Shown: one piece after another, positions 9,081 to 17,955 of the stretch
How positions within the stretch are numbered: position 1 is the stretch's first letter
How the letters are laid out: each line of letters starts with the position of its first letter
NCBI RefSeq assembly: GCF_036169555.1
Contig: NZ_CP108032.1
Coordinates: 7,378,001 to 7,442,000, forward strand
From: Streptomyces sp. NBC_00306
GTDB lineage: Bacteria; Actinomycetota; Actinomycetes; Streptomycetales; Streptomycetaceae
Reading direction: 5' to 3'
Length of the DNA stretch: 64,000 bases
Position numbers and translations under genes: made by a program
The notes under the pieces: model-generated
Database searches by the model: none
Seen by the model: only the letters and a program-made list of their open reading frames with translations
What the model was told of the DNA's origin: nothing

Positions 9081-9297
9081 GCGGCTCCTCCGGACGCACG
9101 GGCGGGACGGGGCGGACTCGCCCGCGCTGGATGCTTATCGTGGAGGCGGGCTCTCGGAGGCGCGGTACGCGCCGTCCCTACACGGAAAGGGTCCCGCCTC
9201 ACCCGAACGGACGCACCCGAATGGCGGCGCCGTGTGCGGCGACGGAGGCTCGAAGCCCCGTCCGCTACCGGCGTGCGGGACGACGAAGGGTTGGCCC

Positions 9298-9738
9298 ATG
9301 AGCCAGCAAACTCACCCGGCCGGCGCGAGGTCGTCGGCGACCGGGACGAACAGCGGCTGGGTGGAGGGCGGAGTCGTCTTCGCCGGCGTGCTGTTGGTGT
9401 GCAACGGTGTGCTCGCGATCCTCCAGGGCATCGCGGCCATTGCCACGGACGACGTGTACGACGCCGTCGGCACCTACGTGTACCGGATCAGCCTCACCGG
9501 CTGGGGCTGGATCCACCTCATCCTCGGCGTGTTCGCCCTGCTCGCGGGCGCCGGGGTGTTGCGGGGTGCGGCGTGGGCCCGCTATGTGGGCATTCTGCTG
9601 GCAGCCCTCAGCCTCGTGTTCCAGTTCCTCTTCCTGCCGTATGCGCCCGTGTGGTCGGTGATCATGATCGCGATCGATGTCTTCGTGATCTGGGCGCTGG
9701 CTTCCTACCACTCGTCGCGCAGCTCGCACGCGACCTGA
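9298..9738 (+). CDS. DUF7144 family four-helix membrane protein
   Basis: A 146-aa integral membrane protein with four predicted helices at about residues 24-48, 70-90, 97-115 and 120-138. A short hydrophilic N-terminus and a Ser/His-rich tail flank them. The pattern SGWVEGGVVFAGVLLVCNG and GWIHLILGVFALLAGAGVLRG matches the actinobacterial DUF7144 family, whose function is unknown. The start ATG 9298 was chosen because the homologous region begins here. It is divergent from the chloride channel and ends at a strong terminator. Confidence 0.8.
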   Translation: MSQQTHPAGARSSATGTNSGWVEGGVVFAGVLLVCNGVLAILQGIAAIATDDVYDAVGTYVYRISLTGWGWIHLILGVFALLAGAGVLRGAAWARYVGILLAALSLVFQFLFLPYAPVWSVIMIAIDVFVIWALASYHSSRSSHAT

Positions 9739-9775
9739 GTGACGGCCCCGACGCACAGGGCGGAACGCATCCGGG

Positions 9776-9812
9776 GCGGACCCACCCGTCGTCTCCCGAC
9801 GGGTGGGTCCGC
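9776..9812 (+). terminator. bidirectional terminator hairpin, 16-bp perfect stem
   Basis: GCGGACCCACCCGTCG at 9776-9791 pairs exactly with CGACGGGTGGGTCCGC at 9797-9812 around a 5-nt loop. It lies between two convergent genes (ends 9738 and 9828) and has no T-run, as is usual in Streptomyces. Confidence 0.85.
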
Positions 9813-9827
9813 CGTCGTGCGATCCGC

Positions 9828-10694
9828 TCAGCCGGCCGCCGTCTCGGCCTCGATCCGCCGCAGCCGCTCGCTGTCGCACGTCCTGGGACAGGTGCCGCAC
9901 GCCTCCGCGGGCCGGATCGTGTAGTAGAGGCAGCAGCCGAGGCGTGTGCGCGTGGGGTGCGAGCGGCCGTCGCGGTCCGTCAGCCGGCGGAAGTCGGCAC
10001 CTCCGAGGTACGGCGCCACGGGCCCCGGGAGCACTTCCCCGGCCTCCCGCACGCCGCGTTCCTCGTCGCCGGCCGACCTGCCGAGGTACCAGATCCCGGA
10101 CACCAGGTCGTCCCCGACCATGCCCCACAGGGCGCGTGGTCCGCGCCGTATCCGCGGGGCGATCGCGGTCAGCAGCGGGCCCACATGGTCGGCCACGGCC
10201 CGGCGCAACTCGTCCCGCAGCGCGCCGGCGTGGGGCAGGACGCGTACGCCGGGCAGTCCGGCGGCGGGATCGTCGGGCAGGCACGAGAAGCCGCCGGGGA
10301 CCACGGCGTAGGCATCTGCCGTACGGCTGACGCGGACGTCCGCGGGGCGGATACGCGGGACGCGCCGCTCCAGGTACCAGGGGCCGCTCATCAGCAGGCA
10401 GACGGACCAGAGGTAGCCGTGCAGTGCGCGGGAGGCGATGACATCGGGGCGCGCGGTGTGCCCGTACCGCTCCCGGACGCGCGCCGCCTCTGCGTCGAGG
10501 AAGGCGTCCAGGAGCTCGGGACGGTGGGCCAGTTCGGCGCCGTCGATCCAGCCCTGTCCGGCCGGTGAGAACGGTTCCGCGACGTTGACGTGCAGTGCCT
10601 GGCACAGGGCGGTGAGCCGTCGGTAGTCCGATGCGAGCAGGGTGGAGCAGCTCGGGGCAGCTCCGGCCGGTGCCCATGCCGGGGCCAGGATCAC
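9828..10694 (-). CDS. FhuF-like (2Fe-2S) ferric-siderophore reductase
   Basis: A 288-aa protein of the ferric iron reductase FhuF family. The diagnostic C-terminal cluster ligands are CC near residue 259 followed by CGTC, the CCx10CxxC pattern that holds an unusual [2Fe-2S] cluster. FhuF proteins reduce ferric iron from hydroxamate or carboxylate siderophores inside the cell. The start is GTG 10694. An iron box lies about 35 bp upstream, and the gene is divergent from the siderophore synthetases, so iron-dependent co-regulation with them is very likely. No membrane segments are seen. Confidence 0.88.
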   Translation of the reverse strand: MILAPAWAPAGAAPSCSTLLASDYRRLTALCQALHVNVAEPFSPAGQGWIDGAELAHRPELLDAFLDAEAARVRERYGHTARPDVIASRALHGYLWSVCLLMSGPWYLERRVPRIRPADVRVSRTADAYAVVPGGFSCLPDDPAAGLPGVRVLPHAGALRDELRRAVADHVGPLLTAIAPRIRRGPRALWGMVGDDLVSGIWYLGRSAGDEERGVREAGEVLPGPVAPYLGGADFRRLTDRDGRSHPTRTRLGCCLYYTIRPAEACGTCPRTCDSERLRRIEAETAAG

Positions 10695-10728
10695 AGGTAC
10701 TCCTCAGCGCTGAACATGAGTGAGGGGG

Positions 10729-10747
10729 TAAGGGAAGCCTCACCTTA
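10729..10747 (-). promoter_or_regulatory. iron box (DmdR/IdeR-type operator) for the reductase
   Basis: Read on the minus strand the site is TAAGGTGAGGCTTCCCTTA, matching 14 of 19 positions of the actinobacterial DtxR/DmdR1 consensus TTAGGTTAGGCTAACCTAA. It lies about 35 bp ahead of the GTG start of the FhuF-like gene. Repression by Fe(II)-loaded DmdR1 is expected. Confidence 0.75.
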
Positions 10748-10803
10748 ACCACAAGTTCCTGAGGCTCGGTCACCCGGGGCCACGACACGGCGAATTGGCA
10801 CTA

Positions 10804-10822
10804 TTAGGGATGCCTAACCTAA
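10804..10822 (+). promoter_or_regulatory. iron box (DmdR/IdeR-type operator) for the siderophore operon
   Basis: TTAGGGATGCCTAACCTAA matches the 19-bp DmdR1/IdeR consensus at 15 positions, with one half-site perfect. It lies only 7 bp before the GTG start of the first synthetase gene. A TTGGCA hexamer at 10795-10800 may be the -35 element, so the operator would cover the promoter and the mRNA would be leaderless or nearly so. Confidence 0.85.
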
Positions 10823-10829
10823 GCTCCGG

Positions 10830-12041
10830 GTGGTGATCCAGACGTACCTCCTCGCCCTCAATCCGACCGACTCGGTCTCCGAGGGCTTCCTTCCCGCCGC
10901 ACGCCGGCTCGGACTCCATGTCACTCTGCTGACGGATCAACCGGAGGCGCACCGGGCACGCCATCCCGACGTCGAGGTACTGGCCTGCGACGTCCGCGAC
11001 CACCACGCCGTCATCAGCGCGATCTCGGAACGCAGCCGGTCGGAGGCCGGCCGCGCCCCCGCGGCGGTGTTCAGCAACAGCGATCACCTCCAGACCCAGA
11101 CCGCGCTGGCCGCGGACTACTTCGGTCTGCCGGGCAAGAGCTGGCACACCACGCTCCGCACCAAGGACAAGGCGCTCATGCGGCGCCACCTGGCAGCCGC
11201 GGGCGCCGACACCGTACGCTCGGCCGAGCTCGCCCCGGGTCAGGACCCCACCGAAACACTCGGCGACATGCCCTTCCCCTGTGTGGTGAAACCGCGTGAG
11301 GGCGTGGCGAGCGAGGACGTGTTCTGCGTCGAGAACGCCGAGGAGCTGGCCCGGCGCTGCGACCAGATCCGTGCGCGCAGACCGGGCGCGGCACTGGTCG
11401 TCGAGGAGTATCTGGAGGGGGAGCTGCACACCCTGGAAACCCTGGGCGACGGTGAGCGGCTCCACGTCCTCGGCGGATTCCGCACCGAGTTGTCCCCGCT
11501 CCCGTACTTCATCGAGGAGCGCATGTCCTTCGTCGCCTCCCGGCCACCGTCCGTGGAGGACCAGGTGCTCCGTCAACTGGGCGCACTGGGTGTGGGTTTC
11601 GGAGCCTGCCACACCGAGTTCGTGGTGGACGACGGCCGTGTGCGGCTGATCGAGGTCAACTACCGGGCCATCGGCGACCAGTGCGATCTCCTGCTGGCCG
11701 AACTGCTCGGCATCCCGCTCTTCGAGCACATCCTGCGGACGCACCTGGGCGAGGCATTGCCCGCGGACCTCGGGGCGCGCACCGACGGGGCCGCGCGGCT
11801 CGACTACCCCTGCGCCGATCGCGCCGGCACGCTCGCGGCCGCACCCGGGCCGGCCGACCTGACCGTCGGGGACGTGAAGCTGACCTACCGGCCCGTCCGC
11901 GAGGTCGGAGAGCGGCTCGAACTCCACCACACCAACCGGGACTTCCTCGGTATCGTCAGAGCCGTCGGCAGGCAACAGGAGTCCGTGGACCGGGTGGTGG
12001 CCGGCTTCCTCGCCCGGCAGAGCTGGGAGATCACGCCGTGA
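10830..12041 (+). CDS. ATP-grasp carboxylate-amine ligase of the siderophore locus
   Basis: A 403-aa ATP-grasp ligase. The N-terminal pre-ATP-grasp domain spans about residues 1-105. The ATP-grasp core follows, with a nucleotide-binding lysine in FPCVVKPREGVASEDVF near residue 152, the segment ALVVEEYLEGELHTLE, and the Mg-binding end VRLIEVNYRAIGDQCD near residue 272. It probably joins a carboxylic acid to an amine during siderophore assembly or tailoring. It is first in the operon, with its start (GTG 10830, or GTG 10833) right after the iron box and no ribosome-binding site, so translation may be leaderless. It overlaps the next gene by 4 bp (GTGA). Confidence 0.85.
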   Translation: MVIQTYLLALNPTDSVSEGFLPAARRLGLHVTLLTDQPEAHRARHPDVEVLACDVRDHHAVISAISERSRSEAGRAPAAVFSNSDHLQTQTALAADYFGLPGKSWHTTLRTKDKALMRRHLAAAGADTVRSAELAPGQDPTETLGDMPFPCVVKPREGVASEDVFCVENAEELARRCDQIRARRPGAALVVEEYLEGELHTLETLGDGERLHVLGGFRTELSPLPYFIEERMSFVASRPPSVEDQVLRQLGALGVGFGACHTEFVVDDGRVRLIEVNYRAIGDQCDLLLAELLGIPLFEHILRTHLGEALPADLGARTDGAARLDYPCADRAGTLAAAPGPADLTVGDVKLTYRPVREVGERLELHHTNRDFLGIVRAVGRQQESVDRVVAGFLARQSWEITP

Positions 12042-13816
12042 CGGTCCAGGGCGCACCGGGCGCCGCCTCCGACGGCACACCGGGTGAGGACGCCCTGGTG
12101 ACGAGCGTCCTCAGCGCGCTGCTGCGGGAGGACGTCGTCGGACTGCGCACCCGTAGTACGGCACTGGAACAGGCGGACGGTACCTGGCTGCGACTGGCAA
12201 CCGGGGATCACGACGCCCTCCTGATGCCCGTGTCCGCCGCCCGGCCCGGCTTCCAGTCCACGCTCGAAGCCCGCCTGCCCCTGCTGCGGCGTGAGTCCGA
12301 CGGAGCGGAGCTGGCCGACACCGACAGCATCATGACCGCACTCGCCGGCCTGGCCGACCCGGTCGACCGCGACGGCTTCGACGCCTTCGCGACCGAATGC
12401 CGGCAGGCTCTGGCGGCGCTCCGACTGCACACCGCCACCGGCGACGAGGTGACCGCACAGCTCACCGACGCGTACGGCCCCGACCCGGCGCGCTGGACGG
12501 GCCTCGCCGCCGGACTCGCCTTCGACACGCCGGCCGCGCGCACCGACCACCCGGTGTATCCGACGGGACGGAGCCGATCCGGCCTCACCGAGGGCGAACT
12601 GCGGTCCTACGCACCCGAGTTCCATCAGCGGTTTCCGCTGCGCTGGCTGGCCGTACACCGGGACCGCCTCACCGCGCACGGTCCGACGGATCAACTCCCG
12701 TGGCCCACACCATCGTCACTCGGACTGCCGCCCGGACTCGACGACACGCATCAAGCCGTTCCCGTCCATCCGCTGACCGCGGGCGGCCCTCTGCGGCAGG
12801 CACTGCGCGACACCGGGCTCGACGCCCTTCTCGCCGAGACGCCGTACCTGGAGGCCCTGCCGACCCTGTCGATGCGCACCGTGGCACTCACCGCACACCC
12901 CGGCATCCATCTCAAGCTGCCCCTGGCCACCGCCACGCTCGGGCGGCTCAACCGTCGCACCATCAAGCCCGGCACCCTCATCGACGGAGCGGCGACAGGG
13001 CGCCTCCTGGAGACCGTGATCGGGCGCACTCCCCGCTTCCGGGACACCGTCCTGCTCGCGGACGAGTCGACGTTCGTCCACGCCGGCCACGAGCTGCTCG
13101 CCGTACTCGTACGCCGTTACCCGGCCGGGCTCGACGAGACGACCGTGGTGCCGATGGCCGCGCTGCTCGGCACGTCCCCGGGCGGCGGGCTCGTCATCGA
13201 CCGGCTCGCCGACCGGTTCTACACCGGCGATCCGGTCGCACTCCTCGACGCCGTCCTCATCCTTCTCCTCGACTGGCAGACCACGCTGTTCGGACATGGC
13301 ATCGCCCTCGAATCCCACGGGCAGAACATCTCGCTGCTGCTCGACCGCAACAGCGGCCGCACCCGGCTGAGGCTGCTGTTCAAGGACAACGACGGCCCCC
13401 GCGTCAACGCGGCCCGGATGCGGGCATCGCTGGGCCAGGACGCCCCGGCCCGGGAGGAGTTCGACGACCCCAGAATCTTCACGGACAGCGACGAACCGGT
13501 CCTGGACCTGTTCACCACCATCACCGTCCATCTGTGTGCGGGCGCCTACGCCTTCGGTCTCGCCCGGCACGGGCGCGCACCGCTCGACGCCCTGCTCACT
13601 CTCGTCCGTGAACGCCTGGCCGAAGCATGCGAGCGCCTCGGCACCGGTCCCGGCCAGGCAGGAGCCGTTCTGCGCGCCCATGTCCTCGACGCGACGGACC
13701 TGCCCGTCAAGGCGATGGTCACGGCAGGCACACTTCTGTCCAAGGACAGATCGGGGGCGTCGGACATCAACAAGCACTACAGCACGGGCCCCAACTATCT
13801 GCTGCGGGGAGCGTGA
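12038..13816 (+). CDS. IucA/IucC-family NIS siderophore synthetase (first copy)
   Basis: A 592-aa NIS synthetase that adenylates a carboxylate such as citrate and couples it to an amine or alcohol. Family hallmarks are the central HPLTAGG-type block (AVPVHPLTAGGPLRQA), ITLKLPL-like HLKLPLATATLGRLNRRTIKP, and the C-terminal FhuF-like segment ALESHGQNISLLLDRNSGRTR with LLFKDNDG. The GTG at 12038 overlaps the previous stop codon and fixes the start by translational coupling. The motif GHGIALESHGQN carries the usual catalytic His and Asn. Together with the second copy it should build both amide bonds of the siderophore. Confidence 0.9.
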   Translation: MTVQGAPGAASDGTPGEDALVTSVLSALLREDVVGLRTRSTALEQADGTWLRLATGDHDALLMPVSAARPGFQSTLEARLPLLRRESDGAELADTDSIMTALAGLADPVDRDGFDAFATECRQALAALRLHTATGDEVTAQLTDAYGPDPARWTGLAAGLAFDTPAARTDHPVYPTGRSRSGLTEGELRSYAPEFHQRFPLRWLAVHRDRLTAHGPTDQLPWPTPSSLGLPPGLDDTHQAVPVHPLTAGGPLRQALRDTGLDALLAETPYLEALPTLSMRTVALTAHPGIHLKLPLATATLGRLNRRTIKPGTLIDGAATGRLLETVIGRTPRFRDTVLLADESTFVHAGHELLAVLVRRYPAGLDETTVVPMAALLGTSPGGGLVIDRLADRFYTGDPVALLDAVLILLLDWQTTLFGHGIALESHGQNISLLLDRNSGRTRLRLLFKDNDGPRVNAARMRASLGQDAPAREEFDDPRIFTDSDEPVLDLFTTITVHLCAGAYAFGLARHGRAPLDALLTLVRERLAEACERLGTGPGQAGAVLRAHVLDATDLPVKAMVTAGTLLSKDRSGASDINKHYSTGPNYLLRGA

Positions 13817-13822
13817 CCTGCG

Positions 13823-15580
13823 ATGACGAGCATCACCCCGGACCGTCCCGCCCATTCGGCCGAGCCGCCGAGCGAACTTCCCACGGCCGAGGAGGCCGTG
13901 GCGCACACCCTCCTCAACTGCCTGCTGCGGGAGGTGTCGGGCCCCGAGCATCAGACGGCGGTCATCGACGGCCACCTGCTGCTGAGGCTGCCGCGACGCG
14001 GTGTACTGCTCCGTGTGGCGGTGCGCCGGACCTCGCTCATCGGCGCCCATCGCTTCACCGGGCCGGTCACCGAGGAGAGCGGCGCGGGCTGGTCCCCCGT
14101 CGGCTGGCGGCGGCTCGCCGAATACGTGCAGTCCGAACTGTCCCTGCGCACCGGCGCGTCCAACGACGAGTTCCTGGATCAGATGGCCGCCGGTCACCGC
14201 GGAGTCGCCGCCGCGCTCTCCGCCCGCGTCCCCCGCACGCGGGCGCCGCACGGTGACCCGCTCGCCACCTACCTCGCCTCCGAACAGTCGCTCGTCCTCG
14301 GCCATCGCTTCCACCCCACACCGAAGGCGCACAGCGGCGACCCGGGGGCCTGGGCCTCCTTCGCCCCGGAGACCGGCGGGTCCTTCCCGTTGCGTCTGCT
14401 GGCCGTCCGGAGCCATCTGATCGCGCAGGAGTGCGCCGAACCCGGCGCCACCGACCCGCTGGACCGGCTGGGAGCCGTCCCCGAGGGGTACCGGCTGCTC
14501 CCTGCCCACCCGTGGCAGTACGACCAACTCGCCGCACGTCCCGCTCTGCGCGCGGCGCTCGGACGGGGCGACATTCTCGATCTCGGCACCGGAGAACGGC
14601 AGTTCACCCCGACGGCCTCCGTGCGCACCCTGTACGACGGTGACACGTTCCTGAAGTTCAGCCTCAACATCCGCATCACCAACTGCGTGCGCAAGAACGC
14701 CCATTACGAACTCTCCGGCGCGGTGGCCCTCACCCGGCTCCTCGGCCCCGTGTTCGGCGATCTCGCCGCGCGATTCCCCGGCTCGGGCATGCTCCGGGAA
14801 CCGGCCTACCGCAGCATCGCCCTGCGCGGCCCGGACGGCTCCGCCGACCGCGCACTGCTGGAGGGCTTCGGCGTCATCGTCCGGGAAGGGCTCGGACGTT
14901 GGCTGCGGCCCGGTGTCACGCCCCTGCTCGCCGCTGCCGTCGCCGACGAATATCCGTCCGGTCCCGGCCATGTCTCCGGCCTGTCCGCCGCCACGGACCC
15001 CACGGCCGCCCTCGCCTGGTGGCGTGACTATCTGCGGCTGCTCGTCCCACCCGTCCTGGCCGCCTACTTCGACCACGGGGTCGTCCTCGAACCCCATCTG
15101 CAGAACGTGGTGGTCGCAGTGGACACCGACGGCAGGCCCGCCCAGATCCTCTTCCGTGACCTGGAGGGGACCAAGCTGGTGCCCGAGCACTACGCCCGCA
15201 CGCTCGCCGCCCTGCCCGCCGAGGTCGCCGGGCCCCTCACCTACGACGCCCGGCGCGGCTGGGACCGTGTCGTCTACTGCCTGATCGTCAATCACATCGC
15301 GGAGATGCTCGCCGCACTCGCCGATCTGCATCCGCAGACCGAGGCCGCCCTGTGGTCGCTCGTCCGGCGCACGCTCACGGAGTACGCCGACGAGCACGGG
15401 TGCCCGCCCCGGCTGAGCGCCCTGCTGGCGGGCGTACCGCTGCCCGCCAAGGCGAATCTGCTCGCCCGCTGGGAGCGTGCCGCCGACCGCGACGCCGGCT
15501 ATGTCCGGCTGCCCTCGCCCCTCGCCGAGGATGTGCTGTCCGAGGCGACCCGGGCCGACGCCCACCGGAGTTCCCGATGA
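13823..15580 (+). CDS. IucA/IucC-family NIS siderophore synthetase (second copy)
   Basis: A 585-aa paralogue of the preceding gene, only 6 bp downstream. It carries RLLPAHPWQYDQL (the HPWQ block of the family), TFLKFSLNIRITNCVRKNAHYE, and the C-terminal FDHGVVLEPHLQNVVVAVDTDG plus LFRDLEGTK. The HPWQ and IRITNCVRK forms are closer to the IucC/SbnF/AcsA-like branch than the first copy, so the two copies probably act at different steps. The stop overlaps the next start codon (ATGA). Confidence 0.9.
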   Translation: MTSITPDRPAHSAEPPSELPTAEEAVAHTLLNCLLREVSGPEHQTAVIDGHLLLRLPRRGVLLRVAVRRTSLIGAHRFTGPVTEESGAGWSPVGWRRLAEYVQSELSLRTGASNDEFLDQMAAGHRGVAAALSARVPRTRAPHGDPLATYLASEQSLVLGHRFHPTPKAHSGDPGAWASFAPETGGSFPLRLLAVRSHLIAQECAEPGATDPLDRLGAVPEGYRLLPAHPWQYDQLAARPALRAALGRGDILDLGTGERQFTPTASVRTLYDGDTFLKFSLNIRITNCVRKNAHYELSGAVALTRLLGPVFGDLAARFPGSGMLREPAYRSIALRGPDGSADRALLEGFGVIVREGLGRWLRPGVTPLLAAAVADEYPSGPGHVSGLSAATDPTAALAWWRDYLRLLVPPVLAAYFDHGVVLEPHLQNVVVAVDTDGRPAQILFRDLEGTKLVPEHYARTLAALPAEVAGPLTYDARRGWDRVVYCLIVNHIAEMLAALADLHPQTEAALWSLVRRTLTEYADEHGCPPRLSALLAGVPLPAKANLLARWERAADRDAGYVRLPSPLAEDVLSEATRADAHRSSR

Positions 15581-16839
15581 CCCTGTTGACCGACGCCGTA
15601 CGCGACCTCGCGCTGTCGCTTCCCGCCGACCGGCTGCCGGCCTATGTGTACGACCTCGACGCACTGTGCGAGCACGCGGCCTTCGTCCGGTCGGTCCTGC
15701 CGGAACGCGTCGAGCTGTACTACGCGGCCAAGGCCAATCCGGAAGCGGAGATCCTGACCGCTCTCGCGCCGTACACGGACGGCTTCGAGGTCTCCTCCGG
15801 CGGTGAACTCGCCCATGTCGCGAAGGCAGTCCCGGGGCACGCGCTCGCTTTCGGCGGGCCCGGCAAGACCGCCGCGGAGATCGAATCCGCCCTGCTGCTC
15901 GGGGTGGAGCGGTTCCATGTCGAGAGCGCCTACGAACTCCGTATGCTCGCGGACCTCGCCGAACGACTGGTTCCTCGGGTCCGCATCGGCGTCCTGCTCC
16001 GCTTCAACCTGCCGGTTCCCTCGGACTACCTGGAGTCAAGCGCCCTGGCGATGGGCGGCAGGGCCGCGCCGTTCGGGATCGACCCGTCGCAGGCCGAGGG
16101 CCTGGTCCGGCAGTTGACCGACGGCAGCCTCCCGCATCTCGAACTGCACGGTGTGCACGCGCATTTGGCCAGCGGCCTGACTGCGCAGCCCCAGCTCGCG
16201 GTCACCGAGTCCGTCGTCGACTGGGCAGCGGAGCTCGCCGCGCGTCACCGCGTCGCCCTGCGGGAGGTCAACGTGGGCGGTGGGATGACCGTCGACTACG
16301 CCGACCCGGACGCCCGGTTCGACTGGGCCGCCTTCGGCGCCGGTCTCGCCCGCATCGCCGACGACCACCCCGGCCTCGTGCTGCGCATCGAACCGGGCCG
16401 TGCCCTCACCGCCTACTGCGGCTGGTACGCCACCGACGTGCTGGACGTGAAGCACAGCCACGGTGAGGACTTCGCGGTCGTGCGCGGCGGGACCCACCAT
16501 CTGCGCACCCCTGCCACCAAGGGGCACGACCAGCCGTGCGCCGTCCTGTCCGTCGACACCTGGCCGCACCCCTGGCCACGGGCTGCGGTGGGCGGTGGCC
16601 CGGTCACCTTCGTGGGTCAGCTCTGTACGCCGAAGGACGTCCTGGCGCGCGGGGTGCCCACGGCAGGACTGCGGTCGGGCGACCGGGTGGTGTTCGCGCT
16701 GGCCGGGGCGTACGCGTGGAACATCTCGCACCACGATTTCCTGATGCATCCCCGGCCGGGCTTTCACTTCCTGGGCACCGCCGCGGTTCCCCCGCGTGCG
16801 CCGGGAGCCGCCGAGCCGTCGGCCGGCGTGCGCGGGTAG
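15577..16839 (+). CDS. type III PLP decarboxylase, SbnH-like
   Basis: A 420-aa fold-type III (alanine-racemase-like) PLP decarboxylase. The PLP lysine is in YYAAKANPEAEIL near residue 52, the glycine-rich phosphate-binding loop is VNVGGGMTVDY near residue 232, and substrate contacts include VGQLCTPKDVLA near residue 350. GGTHHLRTPA plus GQLCTPKDV is the pattern of SbnH of staphyloferrin B assembly, which decarboxylates a citryl-diamino acid intermediate, rather than of general LysA. A longer reading frame exists, but the ATG at 15577 overlaps the previous stop. It supplies or trims the diamine part of the siderophore. Confidence 0.87.
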   Translation: MTLLTDAVRDLALSLPADRLPAYVYDLDALCEHAAFVRSVLPERVELYYAAKANPEAEILTALAPYTDGFEVSSGGELAHVAKAVPGHALAFGGPGKTAAEIESALLLGVERFHVESAYELRMLADLAERLVPRVRIGVLLRFNLPVPSDYLESSALAMGGRAAPFGIDPSQAEGLVRQLTDGSLPHLELHGVHAHLASGLTAQPQLAVTESVVDWAAELAARHRVALREVNVGGGMTVDYADPDARFDWAAFGAGLARIADDHPGLVLRIEPGRALTAYCGWYATDVLDVKHSHGEDFAVVRGGTHHLRTPATKGHDQPCAVLSVDTWPHPWPRAAVGGGPVTFVGQLCTPKDVLARGVPTAGLRSGDRVVFALAGAYAWNISHHDFLMHPRPGFHFLGTAAVPPRAPGAAEPSAGVRG

Positions 16840-16914
16840 ATTTCCGGCGGGGGCGGGTCGCGTACGCACCGACCGCTCGGCCGCCCGCCGAGGCGGTCCA
16901 TCACTTTTGAGGAG

Positions 16915-17901
16915 ATGGTGACGGTGGTCGCCGAGGAATCGGATCCGCAGCGGGTGACACTGGGGACCTGGCCGACGCCGCTGGAGCCCGCACCGCGGCT
17001 GGCCCGCGCTCTGGGTCTCGGCGACGGTGACCTCCTGGTCAAGCGCGACGATCTCATCGGGCTCGGAGGCGGCGGCAACAAGGTCCGCAAGCTCGAATGG
17101 ACCTGCGGCGCGGCGCTGGCCGCCGGTGCCACCGTCCTGGTGACCACCGGAGCGCCGCAGAGCAACCACGCACGGCTGACCGCGGCCGCCGGGGCGCGGC
17201 TCGGGCTCGATACCGTCCTGGTGCTGGCCGGGACGCCCGACTCGTCGGCCTCGGGGAACCTGGCGCTCGACGGCCTCTTCGGCGCTCGCGTCGTATGGGC
17301 CGGTGACGCCGACGCGCGGCAGCTCGCCGCCACGGCCGACGAGGTGGTCGAGCGTCTGCGGAAGGACGGAGCGGTTCCCTCGCTCATCCCGTTCGGCGGA
17401 TCCAGTGTGCTCGGAGCGCGCGGCTATGCCCTCTGCGGACAGGAACTCCTCGCCCAGGCGCCGGGGTTGTCCCATGTCGTCGTCGCTGCCGGCTCCGGCG
17501 GCACCATGGCGGGCCTCGTCGGCGCGCTCGGTGCCGACCGGGTGCTCGGCGTCCACGTCGGCGCGGTCGCGGACCCGGCCGCCACCGTCGCCGGACTGGT
17601 CTCCGGTCTCGCCGAGAGCCCGTGCGATCCGGCCGCACTCCGTATGCGTACCGACCAGGTGGGCGCCGGCTACAGCACGCTGACGGAACCGGTGATGGCC
17701 GCGCTGACGCTGGCGGGCCGCACCGAGGGGCTGGTGCTGGACCCGATCTACACCGGCCGGGCGATGGCCGGGCTGGTCGCGGCGGTCGAGGACGGCGACA
17801 TCGTCCCCGGGCAGCGGACGGTCCTCCTGCACACCGGTGGGATGCCGGGCCTCTTCGGCCACGCGGCGACCATCGCCCGGGCGGAAGCGGAACTCGGCTG
17901 A
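16915..17901 (+). CDS. PLP-dependent D-cysteine desulfhydrase/ACC deaminase family
   Basis: A 328-aa fold-type II PLP enzyme. The PLP lysine is in KRDDLIGLGGGGNKVRKLEW (NK, near residue 52). The substrate loop is TTGAPQSNHARLTAA, and the phosphate-binding glycine loop is VVAAGSGGTMAGLVGAL near residue 193. These place it with D-cysteine desulfhydrase and ACC-deaminase-like enzymes; the true substrate is unclear. It follows the siderophore decarboxylase by 75 bp on the same strand. It could make or recycle an amino-acid precursor, but it is not a clear SbnA homologue, so a role in the pathway is not certain. Confidence 0.8.
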   Translation: MVTVVAEESDPQRVTLGTWPTPLEPAPRLARALGLGDGDLLVKRDDLIGLGGGGNKVRKLEWTCGAALAAGATVLVTTGAPQSNHARLTAAAGARLGLDTVLVLAGTPDSSASGNLALDGLFGARVVWAGDADARQLAATADEVVERLRKDGAVPSLIPFGGSSVLGARGYALCGQELLAQAPGLSHVVVAAGSGGTMAGLVGALGADRVLGVHVGAVADPAATVAGLVSGLAESPCDPAALRMRTDQVGAGYSTLTEPVMAALTLAGRTEGLVLDPIYTGRAMAGLVAAVEDGDIVPGQRTVLLHTGGMPGLFGHAATIARAEAELG

Positions 17902-17955
17902 GCGCCGCGGTCGACGGTCCGGCCCGATCCGAACGACAGCCCTTAGGCTCGACGC

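Noticed and set aside
9061..9297. Antisense frames across the chloride-channel and DUF7144 upstream regions
   Set aside because: They have no domain support; the 217-bp gap is better read as a divergent promoter region.
12397..15664. Long antisense or shifted frames in the siderophore genes
   Set aside because: They overlap clear IucA/IucC genes and have Arg/Gly/His-rich low-complexity translations.
16915..17901. PLP enzyme as SbnA-like cysteine-synthase homologue
   Set aside because: The sequence fits D-cysteine desulfhydrase/ACC deaminase better (KRDDLIGLGGGGNKVRKLEW), so a direct role in diaminopropionate supply is not claimed.
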